Counted from the stretch's first letter, positions 45,256 to 54,929 are shown. The stretch is 64,000 nucleotides of DNA from Ktedonobacteria bacterium (GCA_027459785.1 DAIDGU010000005.1:1-64000); one strand, 5' to 3'. Notes: a model not told the origin generated them from the sequence alone. Numbers and translations: made by a program.

Positions 45256-46761
45256 ATGCGCTTTCCCCAAACCTGGCGTAGCGTGCGCGGTGGTGTGGCC
45301 TCCGGTGCGGTGGCGCTGTTCGCGCTGCTGGCCGCGTGTGGCAATTCGAGCACGAGTGCCACCACCGGCTTCAGCACGGCCCCACCATATACCATCGACC
45401 CCAACATCCACAAGATTCAGCATGTCATCGTGATCATGCAGGAAAACCGCTCCTTCGATAGCTACTTCGGCACCTATCCTGGCGCGGATGGCATTCCGAT
45501 GCAGAACGGCGTTCCGACGGTCTGTGTGAACGACCCGCACACCAACCAGTGCGTGAAGCCCTACCACGATCCGACGGACCTCAACCACGGTGGCCCACAT
45601 CAGGAATCCAGCGCCGTCAACGACATCGACGGTGGCAAAATGGATGGCTTCATCCAGACGGCGGAGGCCGGCAAGAAAAACGGCTGCATTAACCATCCGA
45701 ACGATCCTTCCTGCACCACCGGTACAGGAACTACCGATGTCATGGGCTACAAGACCCAACAAGACATCCCGAATTATTGGTCCTATGCACAGCACTTCGT
45801 TTTGCAGGATCACATGTTCGAGCCGAACCGCTCGTGGAGCCTGCCGTCGCACCTTTTCATGGTATCGGCGTGGTCGGCCACCTGCCCCTCCGCTGATCCG
45901 ATGAGTTGCCAGGACGCCCCCAATGGCCCGTCCGGCGGCCTACGCGTGAATAAGCAGATCTATGCCTGGACGGATCTCACCTGGCTCATGCATAAGAACA
46001 ACATCAGTTGGGGCTATTACCTCTCGAACGGCACGCAACCCGACTGCGCCGACGACGCGGAGATCTGCGCCAGCACGAAACAAAACGTGAATGTTCCCGG
46101 CATCTGGAATCCTTTGCCGCGCTTCACGGATGTGCAGCAAGATAATCAACTGGGCAACATCCAGGATGTCTCGAACTTCTTCGCGGCGGCAAAAAGCGGC
46201 ACCCTGCCAGCCGTCTCGTGGGTCGTCCCCAACGGCACGGTGAGCGAGCATCCGCCGGCGCTGGTGAGTACCGGCCAAGCCTATGTCACCAACGTGATCA
46301 ATGCCGTCATGCAGAGTCCCGAATGGAACAGCACGGCGATCTTCCTATCGTGGGATGATTGGGGCGGCTTTTACGACCACGTCAACCCGCCGACAGTGGA
46401 CCAGAACGGCTATGGGCTGCGCGTGCCGGGTCTGGTGATCAGCCCCTATGCCAAGCAGGGCTACATCGACCACCAGACGCTGACCTTCGATGCCTATCTC
46501 AAGTTCATCGAAGACGACTTCCTGGGCGGCGCGCGCATCGATCCGCAGACGGATGGCCGGCCCGATCCGCGCCCGGATGTGCGCGAGAATGCGGCGCAAT
46601 TGGGCAACCTGATGAGCGACTTCGACTTCAGTCAAGCTCCGCGCGCGCCCCTGACACTGCCCCTGCTGGCACCGATCCCGCTTGACGCGACCGCCGCCGC
46701 GCCGCACGAGACCGCCGCCACTGATAGCGCGCTCGCCGCCGCCGTGAGCGACGACAACTAG
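45256..46761 (+). CDS. Lipoprotein phosphoesterase (phospholipase C/acid phosphatase family)
   Basis: About 501 aa. Lipoprotein signal peptide ending LFALLAACG (lipobox LAAC). Phosphoesterase-family signature [20 protein letters not shown] near residue 60, plus [52 protein letters not shown] and [19 protein letters not shown], which carry the metal-site residues. Exported and membrane-anchored; likely hydrolyses phospholipids or phosphomonoesters for phosphate supply. Ala-rich C-terminus. Confidence 0.88.
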   Translation: MRFPQTWRSVRGGVASGAVALFALLAACGNSSTSATTGFSTAPPYTIDPNIHKIQHVIVIMQENRSFDSYFGTYPGADGIPMQNGVPTVCVNDPHTNQCVKPYHDPTDLNHGGPHQESSAVNDIDGGKMDGFIQTAEAGKKNGCINHPNDPSCTTGTGTTDVMGYKTQQDIPNYWSYAQHFVLQDHMFEPNRSWSLPSHLFMVSAWSATCPSADPMSCQDAPNGPSGGLRVNKQIYAWTDLTWLMHKNNISWGYYLSNGTQPDCADDAEICASTKQNVNVPGIWNPLPRFTDVQQDNQLGNIQDVSNFFAAAKSGTLPAVSWVVPNGTVSEHPPALVSTGQAYVTNVINAVMQSPEWNSTAIFLSWDDWGGFYDHVNPPTVDQNGYGLRVPGLVISPYAKQGYIDHQTLTFDAYLKFIEDDFLGGARIDPQTDGRPDPRPDVRENAAQLGNLMSDFDFSQAPRAPLTLPLLAPIPLDATAAAPHETAATDSALAAAVSDDN

Positions 46762-46817
46762 CCCCGGCGGCCCCACCCCCAACCCCTCCCCATCTGCGGA
46801 TGGAGAGGGGCGATGAG

Positions 46818-46889
46818 ATCGAACACGAAAGCCACGAAAGGTTCACGAAGATTACGACAGGTTCATGAAGCTACGGAAGGCTAAGAAGA
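46818..46889. repeat. CACGAA-type solo arm
   Basis: GAACACGAAAGCCACGAAAG followed by degrading units (TCACGAAG, TTACGACAGG, TTCATGAAG). One arm only, between convergent genes. Fifth member of the family in the window. Confidence 0.65.
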
Positions 46890-48203
46890 TTATGAGGGGG
46901 GCTGGAGCGGAGCGAGGGTGCGCGAGTTTACCTGCTGGCTGGCCTCTTCCACGATCAGGCGGGCGCTGCGCTGAAAGGTGCCATAGGCCCAGGCCCATTG
47001 AAACAGCACCACCAAGCGGTTGCGGAAGTCGATCAAGAAGTAAAGATGCACCACCAGCCAGGTGAGCCACGCGAAGAAGCCGGTGAAGCGAAAACGTGGC
47101 ATGGCGACGATGGCAAAGGCACGCCCTACCGTGGCCATGTTGCCTTTGTCGCGGTAGTGAAATGCTGCTTGCTCTGGCTGCCGGCGGAGGCGCTGCTGAA
47201 GCGTGCGCGCGACATAGCGCCCTTCCTGGATCGCCACCTGCGCCACACCCGGCAGCGGTGCGCTGCACTCTTCCAGATGCGCTGTGTCGCCGATGACAAA
47301 GATTTCCGGATGGTCGGGCAAGGTCAGGTCCGGCTGGACGATGACACGCCCCTGGCGGTCGGTGGCCGCGCCCAGCCAGGCACCCGCCGGGGAGGCCTGT
47401 ACGCCGGCAGCCCAGATGACCGTGCGCGCTGGCAAGCGTTCCCCCGCCGCCATGATGCCATCCGCATCGACCCTTGCCACGGCGGTATGCGTCAGCACGC
47501 TCACGCCCAGGTGTTCCAGGTGGGCCTGTGCGCGGGCGGCGAGATCCTCCGGGAAAGCGCCCAGCAGGCGCGGCATCGCCTCCACCAGCACGATGCGCGC
47601 CGCCGTCGGGTCGATGCGCCGGAAGTCGCGTGCCAGCGCCATGTGCGCCAGTTCGGCGATGGCTCCCGCCAACTCCACGCCCGTCGGCCCGCCGCCGACG
47701 ATGACGAAGGTCAGCAGCGCCGCCCGCTCGGCGGCATCATCCGTGCGTTCCGCCGCCTCGAAGGCCAGCAGCACCTTGCGGCGGATGTGAGTCGCGTCGG
47801 CGATGGTCTTCAGGCCAGGGGCAAATGGCTCCCAGTCATCATGACCAAAATAGCTATGCCGCGCCCCCGTCGCCACCACCAGATAGTCATATGGCATGGC
47901 CTCATCGCCCAGCAGCACGCGCCGCCCGGCCACATCCACGCCCGTCACCTCGGCCATGAAGACCTCGGCATTCGCCTGGTCGCGTAGCACGGCGCGGATC
48001 GGCGCGCTGATCTCCGCCGGCGAAAGGCCCGCCGTCGCCACTTGATAGAGCAGCGGCTGAAACAGGTGATGGTTGCTGCGGTCGATGAGCGTGACCTGCA
48101 CGGGCGCGTGCCGCAAACCGCGCGCCGCCTCTAACCCGCCGAAACCGCCGCCGATGATCACCACCTGCGGGCGCGTGTCCAATGTCTCTGCATATCCTGC
48201 CAT
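46890..48203 (-). CDS. ndh: Type II NADH dehydrogenase (NDH-2)
   Basis: Single-subunit, non-proton-pumping NADH:quinone oxidoreductase. About 437 aa. FAD site VVIIGGGFGGLEAARGL; quinone/FAD region NHHLFQPLLYQVATAGLSP; NAD site FVIVGGGPTGVELAGAIAEL; second FAD motif PEIFVIGDTAHLEE; and the C-terminal membrane-associated stretch FTGFFAWLTWLVVHLYFLID. GAGGTGAG precedes the ATG at 48203. Menaquinone from the men operon is the likely electron acceptor. Confidence 0.93.
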   Translation of the reverse strand: MAGYAETLDTRPQVVIIGGGFGGLEAARGLRHAPVQVTLIDRSNHHLFQPLLYQVATAGLSPAEISAPIRAVLRDQANAEVFMAEVTGVDVAGRRVLLGDEAMPYDYLVVATGARHSYFGHDDWEPFAPGLKTIADATHIRRKVLLAFEAAERTDDAAERAALLTFVIVGGGPTGVELAGAIAELAHMALARDFRRIDPTAARIVLVEAMPRLLGAFPEDLAARAQAHLEHLGVSVLTHTAVARVDADGIMAAGERLPARTVIWAAGVQASPAGAWLGAATDRQGRVIVQPDLTLPDHPEIFVIGDTAHLEECSAPLPGVAQVAIQEGRYVARTLQQRLRRQPEQAAFHYRDKGNMATVGRAFAIVAMPRFRFTGFFAWLTWLVVHLYFLIDFRNRLVVLFQWAWAYGTFQRSARLIVEEASQQVNSRTLAPLQPPS

Positions 48204-48557
48204 AACTCACCTCTGTGCGGTAGGCTCACCGCGTTCATGCAGCACTATCCTGCATCTCTGTTCGCTTGCGCCCTCCCGCTTCACCTGCGCGCTTTCATTA
48301 AAATTATAGTCCTTCGGTGTCGCCGTGAGCCGCACCAGCTATTCGTCGCGTCGCGCCCGCGAATGTTACATTTCCAACGGGGCGGCAGCGGTGTGATTTT
48401 TCCACACCGACGGCGTCGCCCTCTGGTGTTTCCGCCCGCTCATGGTATAGTAAAAACACACGATGTTGCTTGATGCATTCACGGAGGCACTGCTACGAAT
48501 ACCGCACCGCGCCCTGTCGCCCGGAGTCCGAGGAAGCCAACTACGTCCGCCTTTGCC
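48204..48557. promoter_or_regulatory. Upstream region of the glycosidase-like gene with -10 and strong SD
   Basis: TATAGT at 48446-48451 is a good -10; no clear -35. GGAGG at 48483-48487 is an excellent Shine-Dalgarno sequence, yet the codon at the ideal distance in the frame of the downstream gene is ACG (48495), not ATG/GTG/TTG. The remaining 240 bp towards ndh hold no gene. Confidence 0.5.
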
Positions 48558-50159
48558 GTGACCGCGCCGCAGGCGGTGCCACGCTTTTCCCCGGAACAGC
48601 AGCGCCAGCGGACCCTCCGCCGGCAGTCGATCCGGTTCACGCTCTTCGTGTTGCTGGTCTTCAACATCCAACGCTTTATCACCACGCCGGGGATTTTGGC
48701 CGCGGTCGTGTGTCCCACGTCGCAAGACAGCGTCACCGTCCCCTTGCGCGCCAATGCCACGCCGCTGAACTTGCGCGTCAGTACGAACGTGGACGATCCG
48801 ACTGAATTAGATCCGGCGACCGGTGGAGGGAATGCCGTCACCAACCTGGCGTATCTGCAACAGTGGAATCCGCCGCTGATGCGGCTGCACTTCGGCTTTC
48901 GCGGCCATGTCATTTCGCTGCCAGAAGAGACGCGCGGCGATTGGAACTTCAGCTATCCCGATGCCGCCATCGGCCACCTGCGCGCCCAAGGCACCAGTTT
49001 CTTCCTGAACGTGCGCTCCTCGCCGCCCTGGATGTTCGATGCCAGCGGCCACCTGCCGCGCCAAAACTTCCCGCTCTTCGCGCAATATATGGCTCGCCTG
49101 GTCGGTTGGTATAACAAAGGCGGCTTCACCGACGACAGCGGCAGATACCATGCCTCCGGCCACAGCGAGTGGGTGCATACCTGGGAGATCTGGAACGAAC
49201 CGAGTTCTGGCAGCGAGATCCCCGTGCCAGTGGCCAATCGCAATGCGCTGTGGATGTCGCCGCAGGACTACGCGCTGATGTTCAGCGAGGTCGTCGCGGC
49301 GATGCGCGCGGTCGATCCCACCGTCGCCGTGGGGGGGCCGGCGCTATCCGGCTACAACGCGCATGCGTTTACCTGGTATCTCAGCAACTTTCTTTTGAAT
49401 GTGACCCAGCCCGTTAGCTTCGTCTCGTTCCACTTTTATCCCACCGGAAACATCAAAGAGCCGGATCAAGCGGTTCTACAAAATCTTTCGCAGAGCTACG
49501 GGCAGTATATCAATGCTGTGCAACGAATGATGCAGCAGATTCACAAGAGCATTCCTCTTTGGATCGATGAATTAGGGTTTAACGCCTATTCGCGGTTGCC
49601 TATTGACCCGCGTGGCACATCCCTCATCGGCTATGCCTTCGTGGCGGATGTCTTCGCGCAATCTGTGGCGAGCGGCGTGGCGCAAGTGAACGAATTCCCC
49701 TTGGTCGGCGATGCGCAACTGGGTTTGATCGACATGAAATCCGGCGCACCCTTTCGCACCTATTGGCTGTACACGATGCTGGCGCAGGCGTTTCCCCTTG
49801 GCTCCCAAGTGGTGCTGAACACGCGCTTACCCTCCGGCGTGGTCGCTATCGCTGCCATCTCGCCTGACCGGCGCACCCTGCATATGCTGCTGGGCAACAT
49901 GCGCGCCGCGACCGCCAAGGATGTCAACGGCAACGGCGTACCTCACACTGTCTGCATCAATCTGGTAAATGAACACGCCGGCGTGGGCTTGCCCTTCGGC
50001 GCACCAGCCACCGCCTGGTCCTTCGACGCCAGCACGCCCATCAACGATCTGCCAACCTCCTCGACCCAATGGCTGATCAATGCCGGCCAGGATCACCTCA
50101 TCTTTCAGGAACAACTTGCCGGCTATAGCGCCACCATCGTCGCCTTGCCCTTGAACTGA
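48558..50159 (+). CDS. Membrane-anchored clan GH-A glycosidase-like protein
   Basis: About 533 aa from GTG 48558, the only canonical start; the frame stays open to 48474 and a strong SD suggests translation from ACG 48495 (21 more residues). A membrane anchor spans FTLFVLLVFNIQRFITTPGI. TIM-barrel catalytic residues: acid/base Glu in TWEIWNEPSS and a nucleophile Glu in IPLWIDELGFNAY, as in GH39/GH5-type enzymes. The C-terminal beta domain (VALPLN end) is typical. Probably acts on extracellular polysaccharide; substrate unknown. Confidence 0.75.
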   Translation: MTAPQAVPRFSPEQQRQRTLRRQSIRFTLFVLLVFNIQRFITTPGILAAVVCPTSQDSVTVPLRANATPLNLRVSTNVDDPTELDPATGGGNAVTNLAYLQQWNPPLMRLHFGFRGHVISLPEETRGDWNFSYPDAAIGHLRAQGTSFFLNVRSSPPWMFDASGHLPRQNFPLFAQYMARLVGWYNKGGFTDDSGRYHASGHSEWVHTWEIWNEPSSGSEIPVPVANRNALWMSPQDYALMFSEVVAAMRAVDPTVAVGGPALSGYNAHAFTWYLSNFLLNVTQPVSFVSFHFYPTGNIKEPDQAVLQNLSQSYGQYINAVQRMMQQIHKSIPLWIDELGFNAYSRLPIDPRGTSLIGYAFVADVFAQSVASGVAQVNEFPLVGDAQLGLIDMKSGAPFRTYWLYTMLAQAFPLGSQVVLNTRLPSGVVAIAAISPDRRTLHMLLGNMRAATAKDVNGNGVPHTVCINLVNEHAGVGLPFGAPATAWSFDASTPINDLPTSSTQWLINAGQDHLIFQEQLAGYSATIVALPLN

Positions 50160-50288
50160 ACGTGCGTCAGGCTCAAAGTTCAGCCAATTGGGGCAACAGG
50201 ATGTACAATCGGCGCGTCCTATGGCATACTGCAACCTGTGCTTCTCCTTCCCGCACGGCATGTTTCCTGAAAGGATCATCTCACGCTT

Positions 50289-51365
50289 ATGCATGCATCG
50301 CTGAAGCCCGTTGGCGCGCACCGCCGTCGGTGTCCCTCGGCACGCTATATGGGGTGGCTCGGCGTCATCCTGGCGTTATTCGTCGCGGGCTGTGCCGCCA
50401 CGTCATCGTCTGTGACCGTCGCGCCCACGAATGTCCCGCCCTCCACGATCCCCGGCACGATCAGCGAATTCACGCTGCCGACCGCTGGGGGCAGCCCGGA
50501 GGCCATCGCGCTCGACGCCGCCGGCAATCTCTGGTTTACGGAGTTGAATAAAGCGAAGATCGGTTTCTTCACGCCCAAAACCACGACCTTCACGGAATAT
50601 GCCTTTCCGCTGTTGAATACGGCGTCCTATGGCATCACCGCCGGCCCCGATGGCAACATCTGGTTCACCGAATGGAATCAGGGCAAGGTCGGTTTTGTGA
50701 CACCGCAAGGCAAGTTCACCGAATATACGATCACGGATGCCAATAACCAGCCGATCCCCGGCGCGCGCCCATTTGGCATCGTCAAGGGGCCGGATGGTAA
50801 TCTTTGGTTCGCGGAAGGCGGCAACGCGACCATCGCCAAGATCACGCCGAGCGGAGCGATCACCGCCTATGCGCTCCCCAACCCACTGAGCATCCCACAG
50901 GAGATCACCGTCGGGCCGGATGGCAACCTCTGGTTCACCGATCCTGGCACGAACAGCATTGGGCGCTGCACACCCGCCGGCGTGATCCAAGAATTTGCGC
51001 TCAAGCTGCCGCATAGCGCGCCGTTCGGCATCACCACCGGACCGGATGGCAACCTCTGGTTCACGCAGGAAGGCGCAGTCGGGCGCATCGCGCCGGACGG
51101 CACCGGCCTCACCGAATATCCACTCACCGCCGGGCAGGCGGCAGGGCGCGGCATCGTTGCCGGGCCGGATGGCAACCTCTGGTTCACCGAGTTTGCGGCG
51201 AACATCATCGGCAGCATCACGCCGACCGGCACCTTCACCGCCTATCCCCTTGCTCACGATGCCAGTCGTCCCAGCCAGATCATCGTCGGTCCGGATAAAA
51301 ACCTGTGGTTCACCGAGATCAGTGCTAATCGCCTCGGCTTGTTGATCCCGCCGGCATCCTCATAG
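50289..51365 (+). CDS. Vgb-like seven-bladed beta-propeller lipoprotein
   Basis: About 358 aa. Lipoprotein signal (LGVILALFVAGCAAT). Seven blades, each marked by the motif GPDGNLWFTE or a close variant, followed by IGxxTPxG...EYPL. This is the virginiamycin B lyase-like propeller family; most members are not antibiotic lyases, and here the lipobox suggests a surface or periplasmic binding role. No resistance claim is supported. The ATG at 50289 follows GAAAGGATC; same strand as the glycosidase-like gene 129 nt upstream. Confidence 0.82.
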   Translation: MHASLKPVGAHRRRCPSARYMGWLGVILALFVAGCAATSSSVTVAPTNVPPSTIPGTISEFTLPTAGGSPEAIALDAAGNLWFTELNKAKIGFFTPKTTTFTEYAFPLLNTASYGITAGPDGNIWFTEWNQGKVGFVTPQGKFTEYTITDANNQPIPGARPFGIVKGPDGNLWFAEGGNATIAKITPSGAITAYALPNPLSIPQEITVGPDGNLWFTDPGTNSIGRCTPAGVIQEFALKLPHSAPFGITTGPDGNLWFTQEGAVGRIAPDGTGLTEYPLTAGQAAGRGIVAGPDGNLWFTEFAANIIGSITPTGTFTAYPLAHDASRPSQIIVGPDKNLWFTEISANRLGLLIPPASS

Positions 51366-51374
51366 GGCAGGCAC

Positions 51375-51525
51375 GTGATGATGGGGCGGACAGCAATCAG
51401 CGTGGGGCGGCCATTCCTGTCCGCCGTGGTGACAGACAGGAATGTCTGTCCTCCAGGTGGTCGTGGGGCGGACATTCCTGTCCGCCGTATGGCCAACAAA
51501 AATGGCTGTCCCCCAGGTGGTCAAA
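51375..51525. repeat. Cluster of GGACAGACATTCC-type units
   Basis: Four to five alternating units (GGGCGGCCATTCCTGTCCGC, ACAGACAGGAATGTCTGTCC, GGGCGGACATTCCTGTCCGC, AAAATGGCTGTCCCCCAGGT), direct and inverted. Same family as 10712-11218 and 58061. Between convergent genes. Confidence 0.8.
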
Positions 51526-51530
51526 GAGGA

Positions 51531-52829
51531 TTATCCGCGCTCACGGCGAACCTGCCGGCGGGCGCGCAGGTACGTGCGTGGTCCCGCACGTAGCCCCTGC
51601 CGGCGCAGGTGTTGCAGTTCGCGCAGCGCCGCCATCGTCTCATCCGCGAGGATCTGCGGGCGTTGCGTGGGGCGCGCGGCCAGCCCCCCGTTGAGCACGG
51701 CGCGCAGCCACAACGGCGCAAAGCGCGGATAGTCGAGCAACATCTTAAGCAGATAGGCCGTATAGCCCAGACCGTACCCATAGATCTGGGTTTTCAGTTC
51801 GTCGAAGTCGCGGCGATGGCGGTGATACAGCAGCGCGGCGGGCGCATAAACAACTTGCTGACCCAGCAAGATCACCTGGCAAAACACCGCCATATCCTGC
51901 CCACTGCTCAGCGCCGGATCGAAGCCACCAATCCGTTGCAGCAACTCCTTACGGAAGGCACAATTCGCGCCGGTGCCATACTTGCCCGCCGCGAAGGGAT
52001 ACGTCGGCCAGGCGCGCCGATGTGGCCCCAGGTCATAGATTTGCGGCGTGAAGTCCTTGGTGAAGCTAGCAAACTCCTCGAACCAAAATTGCGGCGGCGT
52101 CTCTAATTCACGCGGAAGCACCTGGCCCGTGACCGACGCTACCTGCGTGCCGCGCGCGAAGCCGCGCATCAATTCCAGCAGCCACCAGCGATCCACCACC
52201 ACATCATCATCCGTGATAGCGATATAGTCGGTCTGCGCGGCGTGCAGCCCGCAATTTTCGGCGTGGGCTACGCCCAGGCGGTCTTCGCGCAGATAGCGGA
52301 GGTGCGGCGCTAGCCCATAACGCTCCCGCACCAGATCGTGCGTGGCCGACGAAGAGGGCGCGTTATCGACAACGAGGATCTCGAAGTGAGGATATTCCAG
52401 TGCCAGCAAGGAGTCCAGGCACTGCGCCAGCAAGGCGGGACGGTCGTGGGTGGCGACGACGACGGAGACGGGCGGCGCGGTCGCCAGGAACTGCGCACGG
52501 GCGCGCTGGCAGGGCGCATCCCCTGCGATGCCCGCTGGCGTCAGCGCACTTCGTTCGGCCAGGCCGTCCGCAGCCAGGTGCGCGTTGATCGCCGCTCCTA
52601 GCCGCTGCCAGATCGTCGCAACGTACTCGTCCGCTGGCGCTTGGCCGTGCCATAGTGGCACCTCGACGATACCCAGAGGGATGTCGTGCAGCCGCACGAC
52701 AACCAGCGCCCGCTGATAACGCGCCGGGTCCACCTGAAGAGGGTGCAGGGGCCGACTCAGCTCCACTTCGGTGATCGTGAGCGGAGCCAGAGTGGGCGAG
52801 ATCGCGCGAATGAGTTTATAGAATTGCAT
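51531..52829 (-). CDS. Glycosyltransferase family 2
   Basis: About 432 aa. Central GT-A domain: PPVSVVVATHDRPALLAQCL, EILVVDNAPSSSAT, YIAITDDDVVVDRWWL (metal-binding acidic motif) and NCAFRKELLQRIGGFDPALS. About 120 N-terminal residues precede it. C-terminal helical, basic. Likely extends a surface glycan. Start is uncertain: ATG 52829 or GTG 52853, neither with ideal SD spacing. Confidence 0.85.
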   Translation of the reverse strand: MQFYKLIRAISPTLAPLTITEVELSRPLHPLQVDPARYQRALVVVRLHDIPLGIVEVPLWHGQAPADEYVATIWQRLGAAINAHLAADGLAERSALTPAGIAGDAPCQRARAQFLATAPPVSVVVATHDRPALLAQCLDSLLALEYPHFEILVVDNAPSSSATHDLVRERYGLAPHLRYLREDRLGVAHAENCGLHAAQTDYIAITDDDVVVDRWWLLELMRGFARGTQVASVTGQVLPRELETPPQFWFEEFASFTKDFTPQIYDLGPHRRAWPTYPFAAGKYGTGANCAFRKELLQRIGGFDPALSSGQDMAVFCQVILLGQQVVYAPAALLYHRHRRDFDELKTQIYGYGLGYTAYLLKMLLDYPRFAPLWLRAVLNGGLAARPTQRPQILADETMAALRELQHLRRQGLRAGPRTYLRARRQVRRERG

Positions 52830-52921
52830 AAATCGCGTGCCGTCTCCCTTCACGGCCCCTAGTATCGCCTAGTCGCGCGCTTTATGCAACTCTTTCCTGC
52901 CGATAGTCCCCTACCTGAATG

Positions 52922-53947
52922 TTAGCGGGCCAGTTTCACCGCTTTGATGAAGTTAGCGGCCAGCGTCGTGAACTCCGCGCTCTGATAGTCTTCGATCTTT
53001 CCGTCATCGCAGAGCTTGGCGATCTGGGGGTCGATGGGCAACTGGGCCAGCAGTGGCGCGCCGGTCGTCACCACCAACTCCGCGCCCTGGCTGGGGCCGA
53101 AGATCTCCATGTGCGCGCCGTCCGGTTGCGGCAAATAGGCCATGTTCTCGACGATGCCGATGATCTTGCCTTTGAGCCGTTGCACCATCTTAATGCACTT
53201 TTTGACGATATCAATCGCCAGCAATTGCGGCGACGACACGATCACCACGCCATCCACCGGCAGGGATTGCATCACCGTCAGCGGGGCATCCGACGTTCCC
53301 GGCGGCAGGTCGATTAACAAGTAATCCAACTGGCCCCAATCCGTATCGCCCCAATATTGCTTGATGGCCGTGCCGATCATCGGCCCGCGCATGATGACGG
53401 GATCAGTCGTGTTCGAGAGGAACATGTTGGTCGAGATAATCTTGATGCCCAACTGGCTGCGTGGTGGCTCCATGCCCGTCGCGCCCTTCGTCGGCACGGC
53501 GCTGATGCCGAACATGCGCGTGATGCTGGGACCGGTGATGTCACCGTCCAGGATGCCCACCTTCATGCCCTGGCGTTGCAGTGCGATGGCCAGCAGGCCC
53601 GTCACCAACGACTTGCCCACGCCGCCCTTGCCGCTCATCACCGCGACCACGTTGCGGATCTTGCCGCCCGTCTGGCCGGCCATTTGCAGGGGAATGCCCT
53701 TGCCGGTGGGCATCTTGCGCTCCGGCTTCAGTCCCACCACCGGCTCGCCGTTCGCCGCGCGGTTCAGGTCCGCGAGCAGCGGCTCAACCGCCAGGCTATG
53801 GGTGCGCGCGCCGCCCGCCACGCTTTCGCGCGCGCCGACCTCGCACGCCGTACACGGCAATCCATGCCCCTGAAACACCTTCACCGTCTCAGGATATGTG
53901 CTGACAACGTCATGAATGATCATGTCCGCTGTGATCTGGTTCGCCAT
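52922..53947 (-). CDS. Mrp/ApbC-type P-loop ATPase with N-terminal DUF1858 domain, CXXC missing
   Basis: Fe-S carrier family ATPase, about 341 aa. Residues 1-65: DUF1858-like domain (ITADMIIHDVVSTYPETVKV, with PCTAC at 31-35). Deviant Walker A SGKGGVGKS at 105-113, then GILDGDITGPSITRMFG and YLLIDLPPGTSDAPLT. After GIVENMAYL, where most Mrp proteins carry a CXXC that binds a bridging cluster, this protein reads PQPDGAHMEIFG, with no cysteine. GAGGAAAG precedes the ATG. Fe-S or other cargo role is inferred. Confidence 0.88.
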   Translation of the reverse strand: MANQITADMIIHDVVSTYPETVKVFQGHGLPCTACEVGARESVAGGARTHSLAVEPLLADLNRAANGEPVVGLKPERKMPTGKGIPLQMAGQTGGKIRNVVAVMSGKGGVGKSLVTGLLAIALQRQGMKVGILDGDITGPSITRMFGISAVPTKGATGMEPPRSQLGIKIISTNMFLSNTTDPVIMRGPMIGTAIKQYWGDTDWGQLDYLLIDLPPGTSDAPLTVMQSLPVDGVVIVSSPQLLAIDIVKKCIKMVQRLKGKIIGIVENMAYLPQPDGAHMEIFGPSQGAELVVTTGAPLLAQLPIDPQIAKLCDDGKIEDYQSAEFTTLAANFIKAVKLAR

Positions 53948-54143
53948 GAGTTCTTTCCTCCAGCGCCGCCTGACGAGGCCAGCTCGCCTCGGCGCACCTG
54001 TGCAATTTCATTCCCTAGAATTGTACCACAGTTGGGGCGTGCATTCGCCCTGCCGAACACGCGGAAAATTGCGGCGCGTGGCTAGCCAAGGCAACCCTGA
54101 TGTGGTATAATGAGGGCAACTGTTGCGGAAAGGGGAAGCCGCC

Positions 54144-54683
54144 ATGGCGCTCAGCGACGACGACTTCGAGAAACTCGGCAAGCTCATCGAGAACGCGATT
54201 GATCGTCGCATCTCACGTTTCGAGCAAACTACCAATGCTTCATTAGTTGCAATCGTACAAGAGATGCAGGCGATGGAGCAGCGCCTGAACGCGCGGATTG
54301 ATCGGGTCGAACAAAAGTTGAATGCGCGTATCGATGCTGTCGAACAACGGTTGGATGCGCGTATCGATGCTGTCGAACAAAAGTTGGGTACACGTATCGA
54401 TGGTGTCGAACAACGGTTAGATGCGCGCATCAAGGGCGTTGAACAACGGCTGGATGCGCGTATCAATGGCGTTGAACAACGGCTGCAAGGTCAGATCGAT
54501 GGGCTGCGGGCGCTTTTGCTTGACGTGCAAAAGACCCTCAACGAACATGGTGCCTTCATGGAGCAAATCTTTGATGGCTTGACCGGCTTATATAAACGCG
54601 AACACCTGCTCGAACAGCGCACCGAGCGTCTCGAAACGCTGTACCGCCAACGGTTTCCCCCCGCACCGCCAACGGCTCCCTGA
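54144..54683 (+). CDS. Hendecad coiled-coil protein
   Basis: About 179 aa, no enzyme motif. Residues about 45-121 are seven exact-length 11-residue repeats, consensus EQRLDARIDGV, encoded by 33-bp units; this predicts a long right-handed coiled coil. The C-terminal part (YKREHLLEQRTERLETLYRQ) stays helical and ends Pro-rich. Start ATG 54144 follows AAAGGGGAAG. Similar short repeat proteins are often annotated as hypothetical or apolipoprotein-like; role unknown. Confidence 0.75.
   Translation: MALSDDDFEKLGKLIENAIDRRISRFEQTTNASLVAIVQEMQAMEQRLNARIDRVEQKLNARIDAVEQRLDARIDAVEQKLGTRIDGVEQRLDARIKGVEQRLDARINGVEQRLQGQIDGLRALLLDVQKTLNEHGAFMEQIFDGLTGLYKREHLLEQRTERLETLYRQRFPPAPPTAP
54276..54506. repeat. 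33-bp tandem repeat, seven units
   Basis: Units begin GAGCAG/GAACAA at 54276, 54309, 54342, 54375, 54408, 54441 and 54474, exactly 33 bp apart, within the coiled-coil gene. Units at 54342 and 54375 share long identical stretches, so recent duplication is likely. Confidence 0.9.
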
Positions 54684-54743
54684 TGGGAACATCAGTCCAG
54701 CTTTGTACACAACATATACTACCTACGAAAAGGAACACCACAC

Positions 54744-54929
54744 ATGGCTAAAAAAGGTGAACTCTCGAAAACCGCGAAAGCCTCCCTGGCACAGAAGGAT
54801 GACCGCAACCATCTCACCGAGCGCGTCTGCGCGAAGTGCGGCGAGCGCATCATGCTGAAAGAACTCTTCCCCGTGAAGATCGCCAGCAAGGGCATGGTGT
54901 ATTACCACAAGGCCCATTACCAGGTCTAA
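54744..54929 (+). CDS. Small zinc-ribbon-like basic protein
   Basis: 61 aa, not assigned. It begins MAKKGELSKTAKASLAQKDD and carries one CAKCGE pair at about 29-34; the partners for a zinc site could be the two histidines in YYHKAHYQV. Lysine-rich, ribosomal-protein-like composition. AAGGAACACC lies upstream of the ATG and a terminator follows, so it seems a real monocistronic gene. Confidence 0.75.
   Translation: MAKKGELSKTAKASLAQKDDRNHLTERVCAKCGERIMLKELFPVKIASKGMVYYHKAHYQV

Noticed and set aside
50289-51365. Streptogramin resistance gene (vgb)
   Set aside because: The propeller is Vgb-like, but the protein is a predicted lipoprotein and catalytic residues could not be confirmed; most relatives are not lyases.
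54276-54506. CRISPR-like periodic repeat
   Set aside because: 33-bp units are contiguous without spacers and encode an 11-residue coiled-coil repeat.
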